From positions 1 through 33,515 of the forward strand of contig DATLHO010000004.1 in the NCBI GenBank assembly GCA_035539855.1: a stretch of DNA of 33,515 bases. Reading direction: 5' to 3'. This document shows positions 16,701 to 24,955 of this stretch, piece after piece. Position 1 is the stretch's first letter; each line of letters opens with the position of its first letter. The notes below the pieces were generated by a model. That model searched no databases and had not been told where the DNA came from. It was given only the letters and a program-made list of their open reading frames with translations. Source of the stretch: DATLHO01 sp035539855. GTDB taxonomy: Bacteria > Bacteroidota > Ignavibacteria > OLB7. The position numbers were made by a program, and so were the translations under genes.

Positions 16701-18944
16701 TTTGACCGCCAGGTAGCGCGAGCGCAGACCAAGCCACATCTGCGGCAGCCGCCACTTCGGATCGACCGTCCCGTCGGACCGAAAGTGCTCGCGGTGGTTC
16801 GACGGCAGCGTATCCCACTCGCCCCGGTCGCAGTCGCTCCAGCGCTCGGCCTCGAGGCTCTGGCTCGACCAGCCCGAGCAGGAGTCCGCCCAGTTCGCTC
16901 GATGCACGCCGAGGAGACGGTCGGCGATGCCGAGATTCTCCCCGTTCCATGAGAGCTCGTCGAACTCGATGCCCTGGGCGCCGTTGAAACTGAGGAAACT
17001 CTGGACGGCGATCTCTTCCGGCGTCTTCGGACGCACGCCGTTCCACCCGCCGGTGAAGCCGTCGGCGTCTTTGGCATTCGGCCAGCCGTAGCTCGTCACG
17101 AGGTTGTAGACCGGCATGCTGTCGGGCATCTGTGCGGCGTACTTGAACTTCGCGACGTCGATCATGCGCGCGAGCGTCGGAATCATCGCGCCGTCGGTCT
17201 GGATCGACTCGTGGTCGCGGAACTTCCCGAGCGACACCTGTTGAGAGTCGGTGTAGCGCCGGTAGCCCGCGTCGCTGCTGAAGGCGACCATGCCGGAGTC
17301 CGTCGGCAGCGGTGGGTAGTACAGCTTCCACCTGGTGCTATCGAGTCCCGAACGTCCCATCTTGTCGGGTCGCACGTAGAAGACCGGGATCGGCGGGCGC
17401 ATGACCGCGAGCTTCTGGCGGACCATCATGTGCGCGCGCTTCGGCCGCGCCGGATCGAGATCGAACTGCAGGCGGCGGAACCCGTCGTAGCTGGCGACCG
17501 GGTTCTGGTACAGCAGCGGACCCTTGACGAATGGCGAGTCGGCGCCGTACGGCGAGTATCGTGCGACGAGCGCGCCGACGGTGTCCGTCAGATAGGCGAG
17601 GGCTTCGTAGGTCGGCGTGCCCGGCTCGTCGAAGAGGCCGAGCCGGAAGAGCCGGTCGCGGACGACCTTCGTCGCCGTGTCGGTCAGCAGCGAGCGTATT
17701 TCGTGTGTGATGACGCTGTCGAAGCGATGGCTGAGCAGCGCCTCGAACTGGTGCGGGGCGACACGGCCGCGAAGGAAGTCGATCTTTACGGTGCCAGTCG
17801 TGTGGAAGTCATAGTAGATGTCGGAGCCCTCGACGGGGGTCCGAACGACCGAGCGATGCGAGATCCGCCCGCTGGCGACGAGCGCCTGCCGGAGCTGCTC
17901 GCACGACGTCGTGCAGGCCGCCTCGTTGGGGGCGCCGAAGACGCCGCCGGGACGCGCGATGAAGGAAGTGCCGCCGTCGCGCCATCCGGTCTTCATGGAG
18001 TCGGTGATCGCATCGGACTCGCGCATGCGCAGCCAGATCCCGACGTCCTTGAACTCTTCGAGCGGCTCGCGCACGAAGTTGGACGAGTCGTATCGCCCGT
18101 AGGTCACATCCACACTGTCGTGCAGGGCGTAAATCCCGCAGCGGCAATCGTTGGCGCCCGGTCCCTGTCCGGCGTAGATCCTGCGCCAAATCTTCACGTT
18201 GGCGATGATGGTGCTATTGACGGGGGGACCGAGCAGCGAGTCCAGCTTGAAGTGAAAGCCGAGCCTCACCATGAAGCTGCTGTCGAGACCGGCGACGGTA
18301 TCGCCACGGCCGATGTCGTAAAACGGATACTTCGTCCAGTCGACGTAGCGCGCGGCATCCGAGAGCAGGAAGCCCCACGTCGAAACATACCTCGGCGCGC
18401 CGACGAGCAGGCCCGCCGAGTCGGCCGGAAGCGAGATCGTCCTGAAGAGTGTCGCGTCGTTGCCGGCCAGAACGGGGTTCGTGGACTTGGGAACCGAGTC
18501 CGGAGGGTAGTCAAAGGTGAACATCTGCAGGTCGGTGTTGTGAAAGGCGTAGTTGTCGGCCACCGAGAGAAATGGCGCCAACACCTTGAGCACCGACGGA
18601 ATGAAGATCGTCTGCAGACCTTCGCCGCGCGGCAGGTTGTCCTGGACGTAGAGCATGCTGTCGAGTCGATCTTCAACGGTCGCCGGTGCGGCAATGCGCG
18701 AGGCGAGCACGCCGACGCCGAGGTTGTCCCACGTCGGCTGGTAGTGGTAGGTGAAGTCGAGTCGCAACGTATCGCGCGCGAAGCTCGGCTGCCCCGGCAC
18801 CGTATGAGCACCGACGCGGAAGAGTGAGTCGAGTCCCGTCGAGAAGTATCGATGGTAGGGTTGCGCATGTGTTGGCGCGACCACGGTGATCATGGCTGCG
18901 ATTGCCGCAAGAGCAATTCGCAACGGAGCAGAACGTCCACGCAT
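13746..18944 (-). CDS. very large T9SS-secreted protein of unknown function
   Basis: The 1732-residue product has a signal peptide (MRGRSAPLRI then a hydrophobic core, cut after THA at residue 27) and a T9SS type A sorting domain in the last 80 residues (VRVFPNPARETVRLSLTS, RLVDELGRTV, LPPGIYSFVASVDG). Between them I recognise no named domain. The chain is rich in Asp, Ser, Thr and aromatics, lacks internal repeats obvious by eye, and has few cysteines, including CRCG and CTTSC pairs near residues 245 and 320. The start at 18944 is chosen because it gives the signal peptide; GGGGAA lies before it, and TTGGTTTG, one base off the -7 consensus, overlaps it. It is probably a surface or released protein; no function is assigned. 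Confidence 0.85.
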   Translation of the reverse strand: MRGRSAPLRIALAAIAAMITVVAPTHAQPYHRYFSTGLDSLFRVGAHTVPGQPSFARDTLRLDFTYHYQPTWDNLGVGVLASRIAAPATVEDRLDSMLYVQDNLPRGEGLQTIFIPSVLKVLAPFLSVADNYAFHNTDLQMFTFDYPPDSVPKSTNPVLAGNDATLFRTISLPADSAGLLVGAPRYVSTWGFLLSDAARYVDWTKYPFYDIGRGDTVAGLDSSFMVRLGFHFKLDSLLGPPVNSTIIANVKIWRRIYAGQGPGANDCRCGIYALHDSVDVTYGRYDSSNFVREPLEEFKDVGIWLRMRESDAITDSMKTGWRDGGTSFIARPGGVFGAPNEAACTTSCEQLRQALVASGRISHRSVVRTPVEGSDIYYDFHTTGTVKIDFLRGRVAPHQFEALLSHRFDSVITHEIRSLLTDTATKVVRDRLFRLGLFDEPGTPTYEALAYLTDTVGALVARYSPYGADSPFVKGPLLYQNPVASYDGFRRLQFDLDPARPKRAHMMVRQKLAVMRPPIPVFYVRPDKMGRSGLDSTRWKLYYPPLPTDSGMVAFSSDAGYRRYTDSQQVSLGKFRDHESIQTDGAMIPTLARMIDVAKFKYAAQMPDSMPVYNLVTSYGWPNAKDADGFTGGWNGVRPKTPEEIAVQSFLSFNGAQGIEFDELSWNGENLGIADRLLGVHRANWADSCSGWSSQSLEAERWSDCDRGEWDTLPSNHREHFRSDGTVDPKWRLPQMWLGLRSRYLAVKRVVEEVRLIAPVYQRLYFRMEQMSVHDTTQSFEEIPMVAGLHMQRADTGRRDLIVPDISVDGIDERHETYAELAHLYPGVRDGAAAAKSARYVNIVNRRTWPIDHAYYGAATTDLDSTNTARGFGFIDVRRPLITLKNSTPVMADSFLVEKVGHEDSLHWRAKAGEELALDWLEPGWGGLYRITPIPMPVSIYATAYPNAVRSVDVEGPEPLGPGHQSALSKVIVYERDAVVYLRARLRSGQWTNELMVSDPADLDTLGASLARNIHPAVGVVVQPIIADEGMRVVAMVVWERHEYDPDSSARVDGRIVDLTDVDAVLANSDSVATISLTYTTGALDSLGIRMTPAITGVSSYHLEKPDESDSLRDGGFVIAWATPSKQIDVRFVNAISGARSAIVRPVRDATILALTSDPTCSFPTLAYGRSRHFKFPGHTAVHLAFQQGTQGARNHIVYSQLRLVPLNGNFDSSTAARGFDTSNCEHVSVGIAGCNFMHPSVAADRARVGVAFETHGMSTAIALRFRAGDTTTAHWLTDLYRWGAKDTVTSAGFPRFAPVYRPFTWPSLTHFPAVPTAELLGTPLGAIAWQWVDGAPPIRNRQFVYWYGRTSEQEIERGQFANLTLAPNIDTFAQAPAHTGVLYRGIAAESVDGISIRGDSSTYFPLYLRPIAAQAALQGAYGGKVSQTFSLNERLVPLPCEPAMLSGGLIVPTPMLSPRYFLPPPVDTLAPDLDTLLPAEIRLASSVARTAVFEAAEEPVKITRIVSGSADLVSWLQKPAFNPYGEPPADVAIVLELVDDSTREVLWRSDTVSALELGDAEIFDEVTVPVPAYTDPGDQVFVRMVATPGDWVEYYVTREFMIVGELLGTGESMSGLLWSEDSSETELLKSTPRLERRDAALPGGAATMTVRVFPNPARETVRLSLTSTVAGTGLLRLVDELGRTVRSEAIELSEPGTYSMTGRVDRLPPGIYSFVASVDGVIATGRFAVVR

Positions 18945-19007
18945 CGCGATTCCCCAAACCAATCTGGGGTGGGATCCGCCCGGCCGCCAAATGGCAACCG
19001 GAACCTG

Positions 19008-19039
19008 GTCGGGGAGCTCGTTGCCGCGGGCTCCCCGAC
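19008..19039 (-). terminator. hairpin after the FG-GAP T9SS gene
   Basis: GTCGGGGAGC and GCTCCCCGAC form a perfect 10-base stem around a 12-base loop, 16 bases past the stop at 19055. No U-run follows. It separates the FG-GAP gene from the 1732-residue gene downstream. Confidence 0.5.
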
Positions 19040-19054
19040 AATTCTTTGAAGACC

Positions 19055-20893
19055 TTACTCGATGTGCATCAGCGGGATGCTGACCATGCGGCCTCCGCTG
19101 GCCATGCTGACGATGTAGAGTCCAGCGGGCATGCCGGCCAGGGCGATCGTGAGCTCCTGCTGACCCGCTGGCAGCAGCCAGCGCCGCAGCTCGCGACCGC
19201 GCAGGTCGAGCAGGGCGATCGCGACGCCGCCAGCGCTCCCGGAGAAGCGCACATGCGCGTGCGTCGATGCCGGGTTTGGGCTGACAGCCAGCTTCAGAGT
19301 TGCCGGATCGACCAGCCACAGCGGCGCCGACGCCGGTCGATCGGTTCCCTCGGGCAGCCGGATCGGCGTGCCTCCGCGCGGTACGCGCGGGTCGCTTCGT
19401 GCGAACGCGACACCGCCGCCGGAGAGGCCGACGCCAATTGCCGGGCGCCCGCTGCCGTCGACATCACCGAGGCGCACGATCCGGTTTCGACTGGTTGCAC
19501 CATCGGCCGGCCAGATCGACATCCAGGCATCGATGTACGAATCGAGCATGGCGCCGCCGTTGTAGCAGATGATGTCGGGATAGCTTGCCGCGCAGACGTC
19601 GCCGACCCCGTCGAGGCCGATATCACCGGGATCGAGAATTGAATACGTGGGGTTGCTCCAGCCTGGGCTCAGGCGATTGGGCGTCCAAACTTCCGTCCAC
19701 GGCCTGCCCCACCAGAGACTGTCGCCCGGCCGTGGCGCGTCGTTGCCACTGCCATACTGTTCGTTCAGCCGCTGTCCGCGACGGCCGACATAGATGAGCC
19801 AGGCCTGGCTAAACCCGTTGACGGTATCGCCGGTGCTGACGATGAGCTCGGGCACGCCATCGCCGGTGACGTCGACGAGCTGTCCCTGCTTGCCGTCGTG
19901 TCCGTCGACGCGCACGAAGTCGATCGACTGCGGGACGGTATCGGGCAGGGCTCCCCAATTGCCGTAAAGCACTGAGACGCCGCCACGCCTGCCGATGGTG
20001 TTCTCGTCGATGTACATCGCGATGTCGAGAACGCCGTCGCCGTCGTGATCGAGCACCGAGACGCGACGGGTATACGGGGCTTTCCAAAACACCCAGTCTG
20101 GCGTCGCCGTCTGGTTCGATCGACTCCAGCGGTCGCGGCGGCCTTGGTACAGTGTGAGCCGGGGTGTTCCTAGAACGACGCCATTGACAATGCGGTAGGG
20201 ATATGCGGCCACGAGGAGGTCATCGAAACCGTCGGAATCGGCGTCAAACGTCAGGGGCAACGTTGGAGATAGCTCGAGGTCCGTTCCTTCCATAATGACA
20301 ATGCGTTCCGTTGGACCAGTCAAATGTGTTGTGTCCTCGACAGAGAACGAACCATTGCCGAGGTTCCAGAACACGACGATTGAGCTGACGTACGCACCAA
20401 GCGTATGCGGATCACTCAGAATCCTCTGCGATATCGCGATATCACGATGCCCGTCGCCATCGTAATCGCCGGCGCCGATGAAACTGCAGTCGGCGTCGAT
20501 CTCGGATGGCCCGAGGCGGATGCCCGCGCTCGCCGGTGGCAGGCCGCCGCGCACGCCGTGGTAGATCAACAGCTCGATGACGGCCTTGCCGCTGAAGCTC
20601 GTATCGCAGCGACGATGGGTCAGGATCCAATCATTGAGCCCGTCGCCACCAACGTCACCCAACGGATAAATCTGACGGCCAAAACGCTCGTCGACTCCCG
20701 TGACGCACTTGAGTGATCCGGTCAGCCGCCCGATCTCCGGTAGCGCGATCGCGCCGGGCGCGCGCGGATCGATCTGCGCGACCGTCGGCGGCGCCATCGA
20801 TGCGACAAGCAGCACGCACGAAAGGAAGTAACCAAGCCGGGCACGGCGCTGTTCGCGGGTTGAACCGAGGACTATGTGTAGGGTTTCCGTCAT
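19055..20893 (-). CDS. T9SS-secreted FG-GAP/VCBS beta-propeller protein
   Basis: The 612-residue product has an export signal with a long N-region (hydrophobic LGYFLSCVLLVASM, cleavage near TVA at residue 39). Seven Asp/Gly-rich calcium-loop motifs follow at about residues 79-89 (GDVGGDGLNDW), 142-152 (GDYDGDGHRD), 217-226 (DADSDGFDD), 282-291 (DHDGDGVLD), 341-350 (DVTGDGVPEL), 421-432 (DPGDIGLDGVGD) and 476-485 (GDVDGSGRP). Seven is the count expected for an integrin-like seven-bladed propeller. A T9SS sorting domain closes the protein (VSPNPASTHAHVRFS, LLDLRGRELRRW, MPAGLYIVSM). ATG 20893 is chosen because GGAGG lies just before it; an ATG at 20914 is possible. Likely a surface adhesin or recorder-type protein; the ligand is unknown. 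Confidence 0.88.
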   Translation of the reverse strand: MTETLHIVLGSTREQRRARLGYFLSCVLLVASMAPPTVAQIDPRAPGAIALPEIGRLTGSLKCVTGVDERFGRQIYPLGDVGGDGLNDWILTHRRCDTSFSGKAVIELLIYHGVRGGLPPASAGIRLGPSEIDADCSFIGAGDYDGDGHRDIAISQRILSDPHTLGAYVSSIVVFWNLGNGSFSVEDTTHLTGPTERIVIMEGTDLELSPTLPLTFDADSDGFDDLLVAAYPYRIVNGVVLGTPRLTLYQGRRDRWSRSNQTATPDWVFWKAPYTRRVSVLDHDGDGVLDIAMYIDENTIGRRGGVSVLYGNWGALPDTVPQSIDFVRVDGHDGKQGQLVDVTGDGVPELIVSTGDTVNGFSQAWLIYVGRRGQRLNEQYGSGNDAPRPGDSLWWGRPWTEVWTPNRLSPGWSNPTYSILDPGDIGLDGVGDVCAASYPDIICYNGGAMLDSYIDAWMSIWPADGATSRNRIVRLGDVDGSGRPAIGVGLSGGGVAFARSDPRVPRGGTPIRLPEGTDRPASAPLWLVDPATLKLAVSPNPASTHAHVRFSGSAGGVAIALLDLRGRELRRWLLPAGQQELTIALAGMPAGLYIVSMASGGRMVSIPLMHIE

Positions 20894-21092
20894 CATCACC
20901 TCCGGCCTGAACATGAGCGCCGCGCTCGGCCTTCGCGACAGGACGCACGATTTTGAAGATCAGTCTGGGGGGTGGGACTGGGGCGACGGCGACACTACGC
21001 CGAACATGACCTGAACATACCGCACTCGCACGTTGCGGAGTATGACGATGGTCAGGATTGCCGAACCGAAAGACCGCGACGACGTATCCGTG

Positions 21093-22196
21093 CTACCCGA
21101 GCGCTTCCGCCGAGTGCTTGATCGCGAGTTGCCCGCACGCCGCATCGATGTCTTCGCCGGAGCTCGAGCGCACCATCACCTGCACGCCCGCCTTCTTCAG
21201 CTTCGCGACGAACGCGTCGAACGCCTCTGGCGGCGTCGACCGCAGCGTCGCGGCGATGCCGGTCGGGTTCGTGAACTCGATCTCGTGGAAGGGGATGACG
21301 TTGACCTTGCTCGGCACTCGTCGCGTGATGCGCGCGAGGCGCTTGACGTCCTCGTCGGTGTCGTTGATGCCCGCGAACAGGATGTATTCGTAGGTCACCG
21401 GCCGGCGCGTCTTCTGGTAGTAGTAGTCGATCGCCGCGAGCACGGTCTTGAGATCGTAGCGACGGTTGATCGGCATCAGCTCGCTGCGCAGATCGTTCGT
21501 CAGCGCGTGCAGCGAGAGCGCGAGCTTGACCCTGCGCCCCTCGTCGGCCATGCGCCTGATTGCGTCGGGCAGTCCGGAGGTCGAGACCGTGATCCGGCGC
21601 GGACCCACGAGCTCGTTGTCGGGATCGGTCAGCAGGTCGATCGAGCCGAAGACGTTGTCGTAGTTGAGCATCGGCTCGCCCATGCCCATGTACACGACGT
21701 TGGTGATCTCCTGGCCGGAGCGCTCGGCGACCTGCAGGAACTGCTCGACGATCTCGCCGGCGGTGAGATTGCGCTTGAGCTTCATCGACGCCGTCGCGCA
21801 GAACTTGCAGTCGAGCGGACAGCCGACCTGCGTCGAGAGGCAGAGCGTCCGGCGCTTCGGCTCGTCCTGATCGTCGCGCGCCTCGCTCGGGATTAGCACC
21901 GCCTCGATGTTGTAGCGGTCGTGCGTGCGGAAGAGATACTTGATCGTCCCGTCCTCGCTGTGCTGCGAGTCGAGCAGCGTCAGCGATCGCAGTGATGCGC
22001 GCGCGGCGAGGCGCTCGCGCAGCTCGCGGCTGAACGTCGTCATCGCGTCGACGTCGGCGACGCGCCGGCGGTAGACCCACGAGTAGAGCTGGCGCGCTCG
22101 GTAGCCCGGCTCGCCGAGCTCCTTCATGAGCTTCTCCATCTGGCCGAGCGTCATGCCGGGCAGGTGAAGGGTGGATATGGTCGTGGCGTCGGACAC
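21093..22196 (-). CDS. rlmN: dual-specificity RNA methyltransferase RlmN
   Basis: RlmN is a radical-SAM enzyme that methylates C2 of A2503 in 23S rRNA and A37 in some tRNAs. The [4Fe-4S] motif is C126-x3-C130-x2-C133 (CPLDCKFC). The two mechanistic cysteines are also present: Cys119 in TLCLSTQ and Cys354 in GEDIDAACGQL. GMGEPMLNYDNV and SLHALTNDLRSELMPINRRY are further family blocks. The 367-residue length fits. The start is a GTG at 22196; an ATG at residue 15 is a weaker alternative because it would trim the N-terminal helical domain. Confidence 0.96.
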   Translation of the reverse strand: MSDATTISTLHLPGMTLGQMEKLMKELGEPGYRARQLYSWVYRRRVADVDAMTTFSRELRERLAARASLRSLTLLDSQHSEDGTIKYLFRTHDRYNIEAVLIPSEARDDQDEPKRRTLCLSTQVGCPLDCKFCATASMKLKRNLTAGEIVEQFLQVAERSGQEITNVVYMGMGEPMLNYDNVFGSIDLLTDPDNELVGPRRITVSTSGLPDAIRRMADEGRRVKLALSLHALTNDLRSELMPINRRYDLKTVLAAIDYYYQKTRRPVTYEYILFAGINDTDEDVKRLARITRRVPSKVNVIPFHEIEFTNPTGIAATLRSTPPEAFDAFVAKLKKAGVQVMVRSSSGEDIDAACGQLAIKHSAEALG

Positions 22197-22335
22197 GTCT
22201 GGCGATGCTCTGGTATTGGATTCTGCCGGCGCTCAACGACGCGGCCGAACCCCGCACGGGATCCGGCCGCAAGCTCCGGCGAATCTATGACGATCCGGCG
22301 GATGGTTTATTCAGTCGGTGGCGCGTCGAGCCGCA

Positions 22336-23736
22336 TCAGACCGTCGTGTCCTTCTTCGCTCCGGTCGTCGGGCGCTTCGCCGTCTTCATCATCGTCGGAT
22401 ATCCCTTCCCCTTGAGTGAGGGGATCCGCACGACGAGCTCCTTCGGTCCCTTCACCGAGCGCGTGACCTTCGGCCTGCCCCCGGCATCGGTCTTCGGCTT
22501 CGTCGCCGTGTCGACCGCGGCCGTGTCGCCGGCCATTCTGTTGCCTCCCTCGTTGACGTAGCCACCCATCTGCTCGAGCGAGCTCAGCAGCTTCGTGCGC
22601 TCCGCCTCGGTCAGTTGCTCGAAGGTGACGCCCTGCGCCTGGAGCGCGGCGCGCAGCGTCGCCTCGCTGTTGACGCCGCGATCGTAGACATCCGGGTAGA
22701 AGTGCACGGCGCCATCCTGCACGACGATCGTCTCGTAGCGCAGCTCAACCGGGATCGGCGTCGGCAGTTTGACGGTCTGCATCTGGCTGCGGTTCTTCCC
22801 ATACTCCGCGATCTGCTTCTCGGTCACCTCGGCGCCGCTGACTTCGGCGAGAAGTCGAGCGAACTCGCGCGCCTGGTCATCGGTCAGTCCCGCGCAACCG
22901 TGCGAGCCGAATCCCCCGATCTGCGCTTTCGACTTGCCGCCGTGAATGAGCGACGGAAGTCCGATGGGGATCTTCATGATGCCGAGCGGATTGTCCTTGC
23001 TGCCGGACTCGACCCGCTTGCCGACCTTGACGTCGCTGCCGGGGGCCTCGACCCATGGCTCGTCGGGCGGCGTCCACGTCGGATTGAAGATGATCTCGCG
23101 TGCCGAACGCATGCCCGTCGGTAGCGGGAACTCCGGATAGCCCGTCGCGACCTGATAGCTCTTGACGAGCTGACCGTTCTCGAAGAGATCCATCCGGAAC
23201 GACGGCGCGTTGATCACGATGCGCGTGTCGGTCGGCACGCTGTTCGGCGTCGCGGCGGTCGTGATGCCCTCGGGAGCGTCACCGCTCCATCGCGTGCGCA
23301 CGATGCGCGCGAGGTGGTAGGTCTTCTCCGGACCGATGATGCCGCTGATCCGCTCGAGGGCGCGCTGGCGTGCGCCCATCGTGCCGGCGAGCATGGTCGA
23401 ATCGGCGCTCGCGCTGTCGCTGCCGAGACGGCTGGCCTCCTCACGCGCGAGCTTGCGGAGCTCGGTGATCTGCTCGTCGGTGATCCGCAGGCTGTCGCGC
23501 AGCGTCGCGGCAAACGTCGAGTCCGCAAAGAACCCGTCGAGCACCGGCAGCGTCACCGGTGTCTGCATCGCGTCGAGAAACGCCGTCGAGTCGGCGGCCG
23601 ATGTCTGCGCGACGTAGACGGTGTCGCGCACGGTGTCGCGCTCGACGACCGGCTGGTCGGTGCGCACGTCGCCGTCGCAGGCGGCGAGAAACAGCCACAG
23701 CAGCGCCGCGAGGCGTGTGAACGTCGTCGGTTTCAT
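22336..23736 (-). CDS. L,D-transpeptidase (YkuD) lipoprotein
   Basis: The 466-residue product begins with a lipoprotein signal: a basic start, LAALLWLFLAAC, with Cys20 in a good lipobox. A helical spacer follows, containing EQITELRKLAREEASRL. The YkuD domain starts near residue 172 (RIVINAPSFRMDLFENGQ). Its active site is HGG at 265-267 and SHGC at 278-281, with Cys281 the nucleophile that forms 3-3 peptidoglycan cross-links or attaches proteins. The usual SHGCIR is SHGCAGL, so the arginine two residues after the cysteine is replaced by glycine. ATG 23736 is chosen for the lipobox; an in-frame start at 23835 adds implausible sequence. It lies next to an M23 peptidase, pointing to wall remodelling. 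Confidence 0.87.
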   Translation of the reverse strand: MKPTTFTRLAALLWLFLAACDGDVRTDQPVVERDTVRDTVYVAQTSAADSTAFLDAMQTPVTLPVLDGFFADSTFAATLRDSLRITDEQITELRKLAREEASRLGSDSASADSTMLAGTMGARQRALERISGIIGPEKTYHLARIVRTRWSGDAPEGITTAATPNSVPTDTRIVINAPSFRMDLFENGQLVKSYQVATGYPEFPLPTGMRSAREIIFNPTWTPPDEPWVEAPGSDVKVGKRVESGSKDNPLGIMKIPIGLPSLIHGGKSKAQIGGFGSHGCAGLTDDQAREFARLLAEVSGAEVTEKQIAEYGKNRSQMQTVKLPTPIPVELRYETIVVQDGAVHFYPDVYDRGVNSEATLRAALQAQGVTFEQLTEAERTKLLSSLEQMGGYVNEGGNRMAGDTAAVDTATKPKTDAGGRPKVTRSVKGPKELVVRIPSLKGKGYPTMMKTAKRPTTGAKKDTTV

Positions 23737-23857
23737 AATGATCGCTCGTGCTCGGGTGGTTTGTCGATCTTTTTTCGTTACGCCGCGTGCGTAACGGCTC
23801 GAGCGCTGGCCGGACGGCGCATCGCTCCTCCGCACTCACTCCATTCAACCTCCGTGC

Positions 23858-24655
23858 CTAGCTCGGGCGGCGCAGCAGGGGATAGGGGTTGACGGGCGTG
23901 CCGGACCAGAAGCGATCGGGACTGGCGACGATGGTGATCTCGAAGTGCAGGTGCGTGTTGCCGGGTCCGGCGTTGCCGGTGTCGCCGACGTAGCCGATGA
24001 GCTCTCCCTGGCGCACGAGCTTGCCCTCGGTGATGCCCGCGGCGTATCCGGCGAGATGCGCGTAGTAGTAGACGGTGCGTCCGTCGGGATCGAGCTGGTA
24101 GAGCGTGACGCCGCCGCGCTCGCTGTCGAAGAGCTTGATGACGGTGCCGGTCGCCGAGGCGACGACGGGCGTGCCGCCGGGAGCCATGATGTCGATCGCG
24201 TTGTGGGTGCGGCCTTCGGAGCGCGAGGCGGTGTACGTGTCGACGAGCTGATCGCGCCGCACGCCCTTGACCGGGATCACGAGACGGCGATCCTCGAGCG
24301 CGCGCTCGACCTGCGCGAGCGCGGTATCGGTGATCGGGCGCGGAAGGATGGCGCGATCCGGATCAGCGTCCTTCGCCGGCGCGGACTCGGGTGGGACCAC
24401 GGCGGTCGTGTCGAGCGGCGCGACGTCGGGGAGCGTTCCGGAGTAGGGGGCGGTGCCGAGCGATGAATCGACGGGGCTCGCTGCCGCGGACGGCATCGAG
24501 TCCGAGCGCACGGCGGGCTCACCCTCGGCGGCGGCGTCGCGCCGTGCCTGGGTGTCGTTCTCTCGCGCGGCGCCTCCGGCAAGCCAGATGAGCCACAGCG
24601 CGACGCCGAGCGTCATGATGACGCCGATGATCAGTGTCAGCCGTCGATTCCGCAT
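23858..24655 (-). CDS. membrane-anchored M23 peptidase (LytM/murein endopeptidase-like)
   Basis: The 265-residue protein has an N-terminal membrane helix (about residues 8-28), a low-complexity Ala/Pro/Asp linker to about residue 115, and a C-terminal M23 domain. The zinc ligands are HNAID (His151, Asp155) and HLHFE (His235, His237), all intact, so it should be an active endopeptidase cleaving peptidoglycan cross-bridges in the periplasm. GYVGDTGNAGPGNTHLHFE is the signature block of LytM-type domains. No LysM or SH3 binding module is seen. The adjacent L,D-transpeptidase, same strand and 122 bases downstream, suggests cut-and-relink activity on the wall. Confidence 0.92.
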   Translation of the reverse strand: MRNRRLTLIIGVIMTLGVALWLIWLAGGAARENDTQARRDAAAEGEPAVRSDSMPSAAASPVDSSLGTAPYSGTLPDVAPLDTTAVVPPESAPAKDADPDRAILPRPITDTALAQVERALEDRRLVIPVKGVRRDQLVDTYTASRSEGRTHNAIDIMAPGGTPVVASATGTVIKLFDSERGGVTLYQLDPDGRTVYYYAHLAGYAAGITEGKLVRQGELIGYVGDTGNAGPGNTHLHFEITIVASPDRFWSGTPVNPYPLLRRPS

Positions 24656-24754
24656 GATGGCGTTGAACCTCCGCGCACCGGACCGCCGGCCCGCTCGTGC
24701 GCGAGGGGTGACGACGCAACAACTCTGCCGGAACGCACATCCTTCGAAACCGGC

Positions 24755-24795
24755 CGAAAAAGCGAAAGGCGACGAAGAGAGCTCTTCGTCGCCTT
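24755..24795 (-). terminator. intrinsic terminator of tRNA-Leu
   Basis: On the minus strand a 14-base perfect stem (AAGGCGACGAAGAG and CTCTTCGTCGCCTT) is followed by TTTCGCTTTTTC, a T-rich tract. It starts 10 bases past the tRNA 3' end. This is the only classical stem-plus-U-run terminator I found in the window. Confidence 0.85.
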
Positions 24796-24804
24796 ATCTT
24801 CTCG

Positions 24805-24888
24805 TGCCCAGAACAGGAATCGAACCTGCACGTCCGTAAGGACACTACATCCTGAATGTAGCGCGTCTGCCAGTTCCGCCATCTGGGC
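24805..24888 (-). tRNA. tRNA-Leu (anticodon CAG)
   Basis: An 84-base class II tRNA folds cleanly. The acceptor arms GCCCAGA and TCTGGGC pair, the anticodon stem CTACA/TGTAG encloses the loop TTCAGGA with anticodon CAG, and GGTTCGATTCC forms the T arm. The long variable arm (TGTCCTTACGGACG) is as expected for leucine. The discriminator base is A and CCA is not encoded (CGA follows). It reads CUG, a major leucine codon in GC-rich genes. It has its own promoter and terminator. Confidence 0.97.
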
Positions 24889-24898
24889 GTAAGAGCAC

Positions 24899-24931
24899 CA
24901 AATATAGCTCTTCGAGCACTGTCGGCGCAAA
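24899..24931 (-). promoter_or_regulatory. complete -33/-7 promoter of tRNA-Leu
   Basis: On the minus strand TTTG (24931-24928), 21 bases, then TATATTTG (24906-24899) match the Bacteroidetes housekeeping promoter, TTTG then TAnnTTTG with about 19-21 bases between. The predicted start is within a few bases of the mature tRNA 5' end at 24888. This is the best single proof of promoter type in the window. Confidence 0.8.
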
Positions 24932-24955
24932 CGCCGAATCGCCAGGACCCACCGA

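Noticed and set aside
15120..16952. 610-codon plus-strand open frame inside the large T9SS gene
   Set aside because: Composition is typical of an antisense frame, while the minus-strand frame has a signal peptide and sorting domain at its ends.
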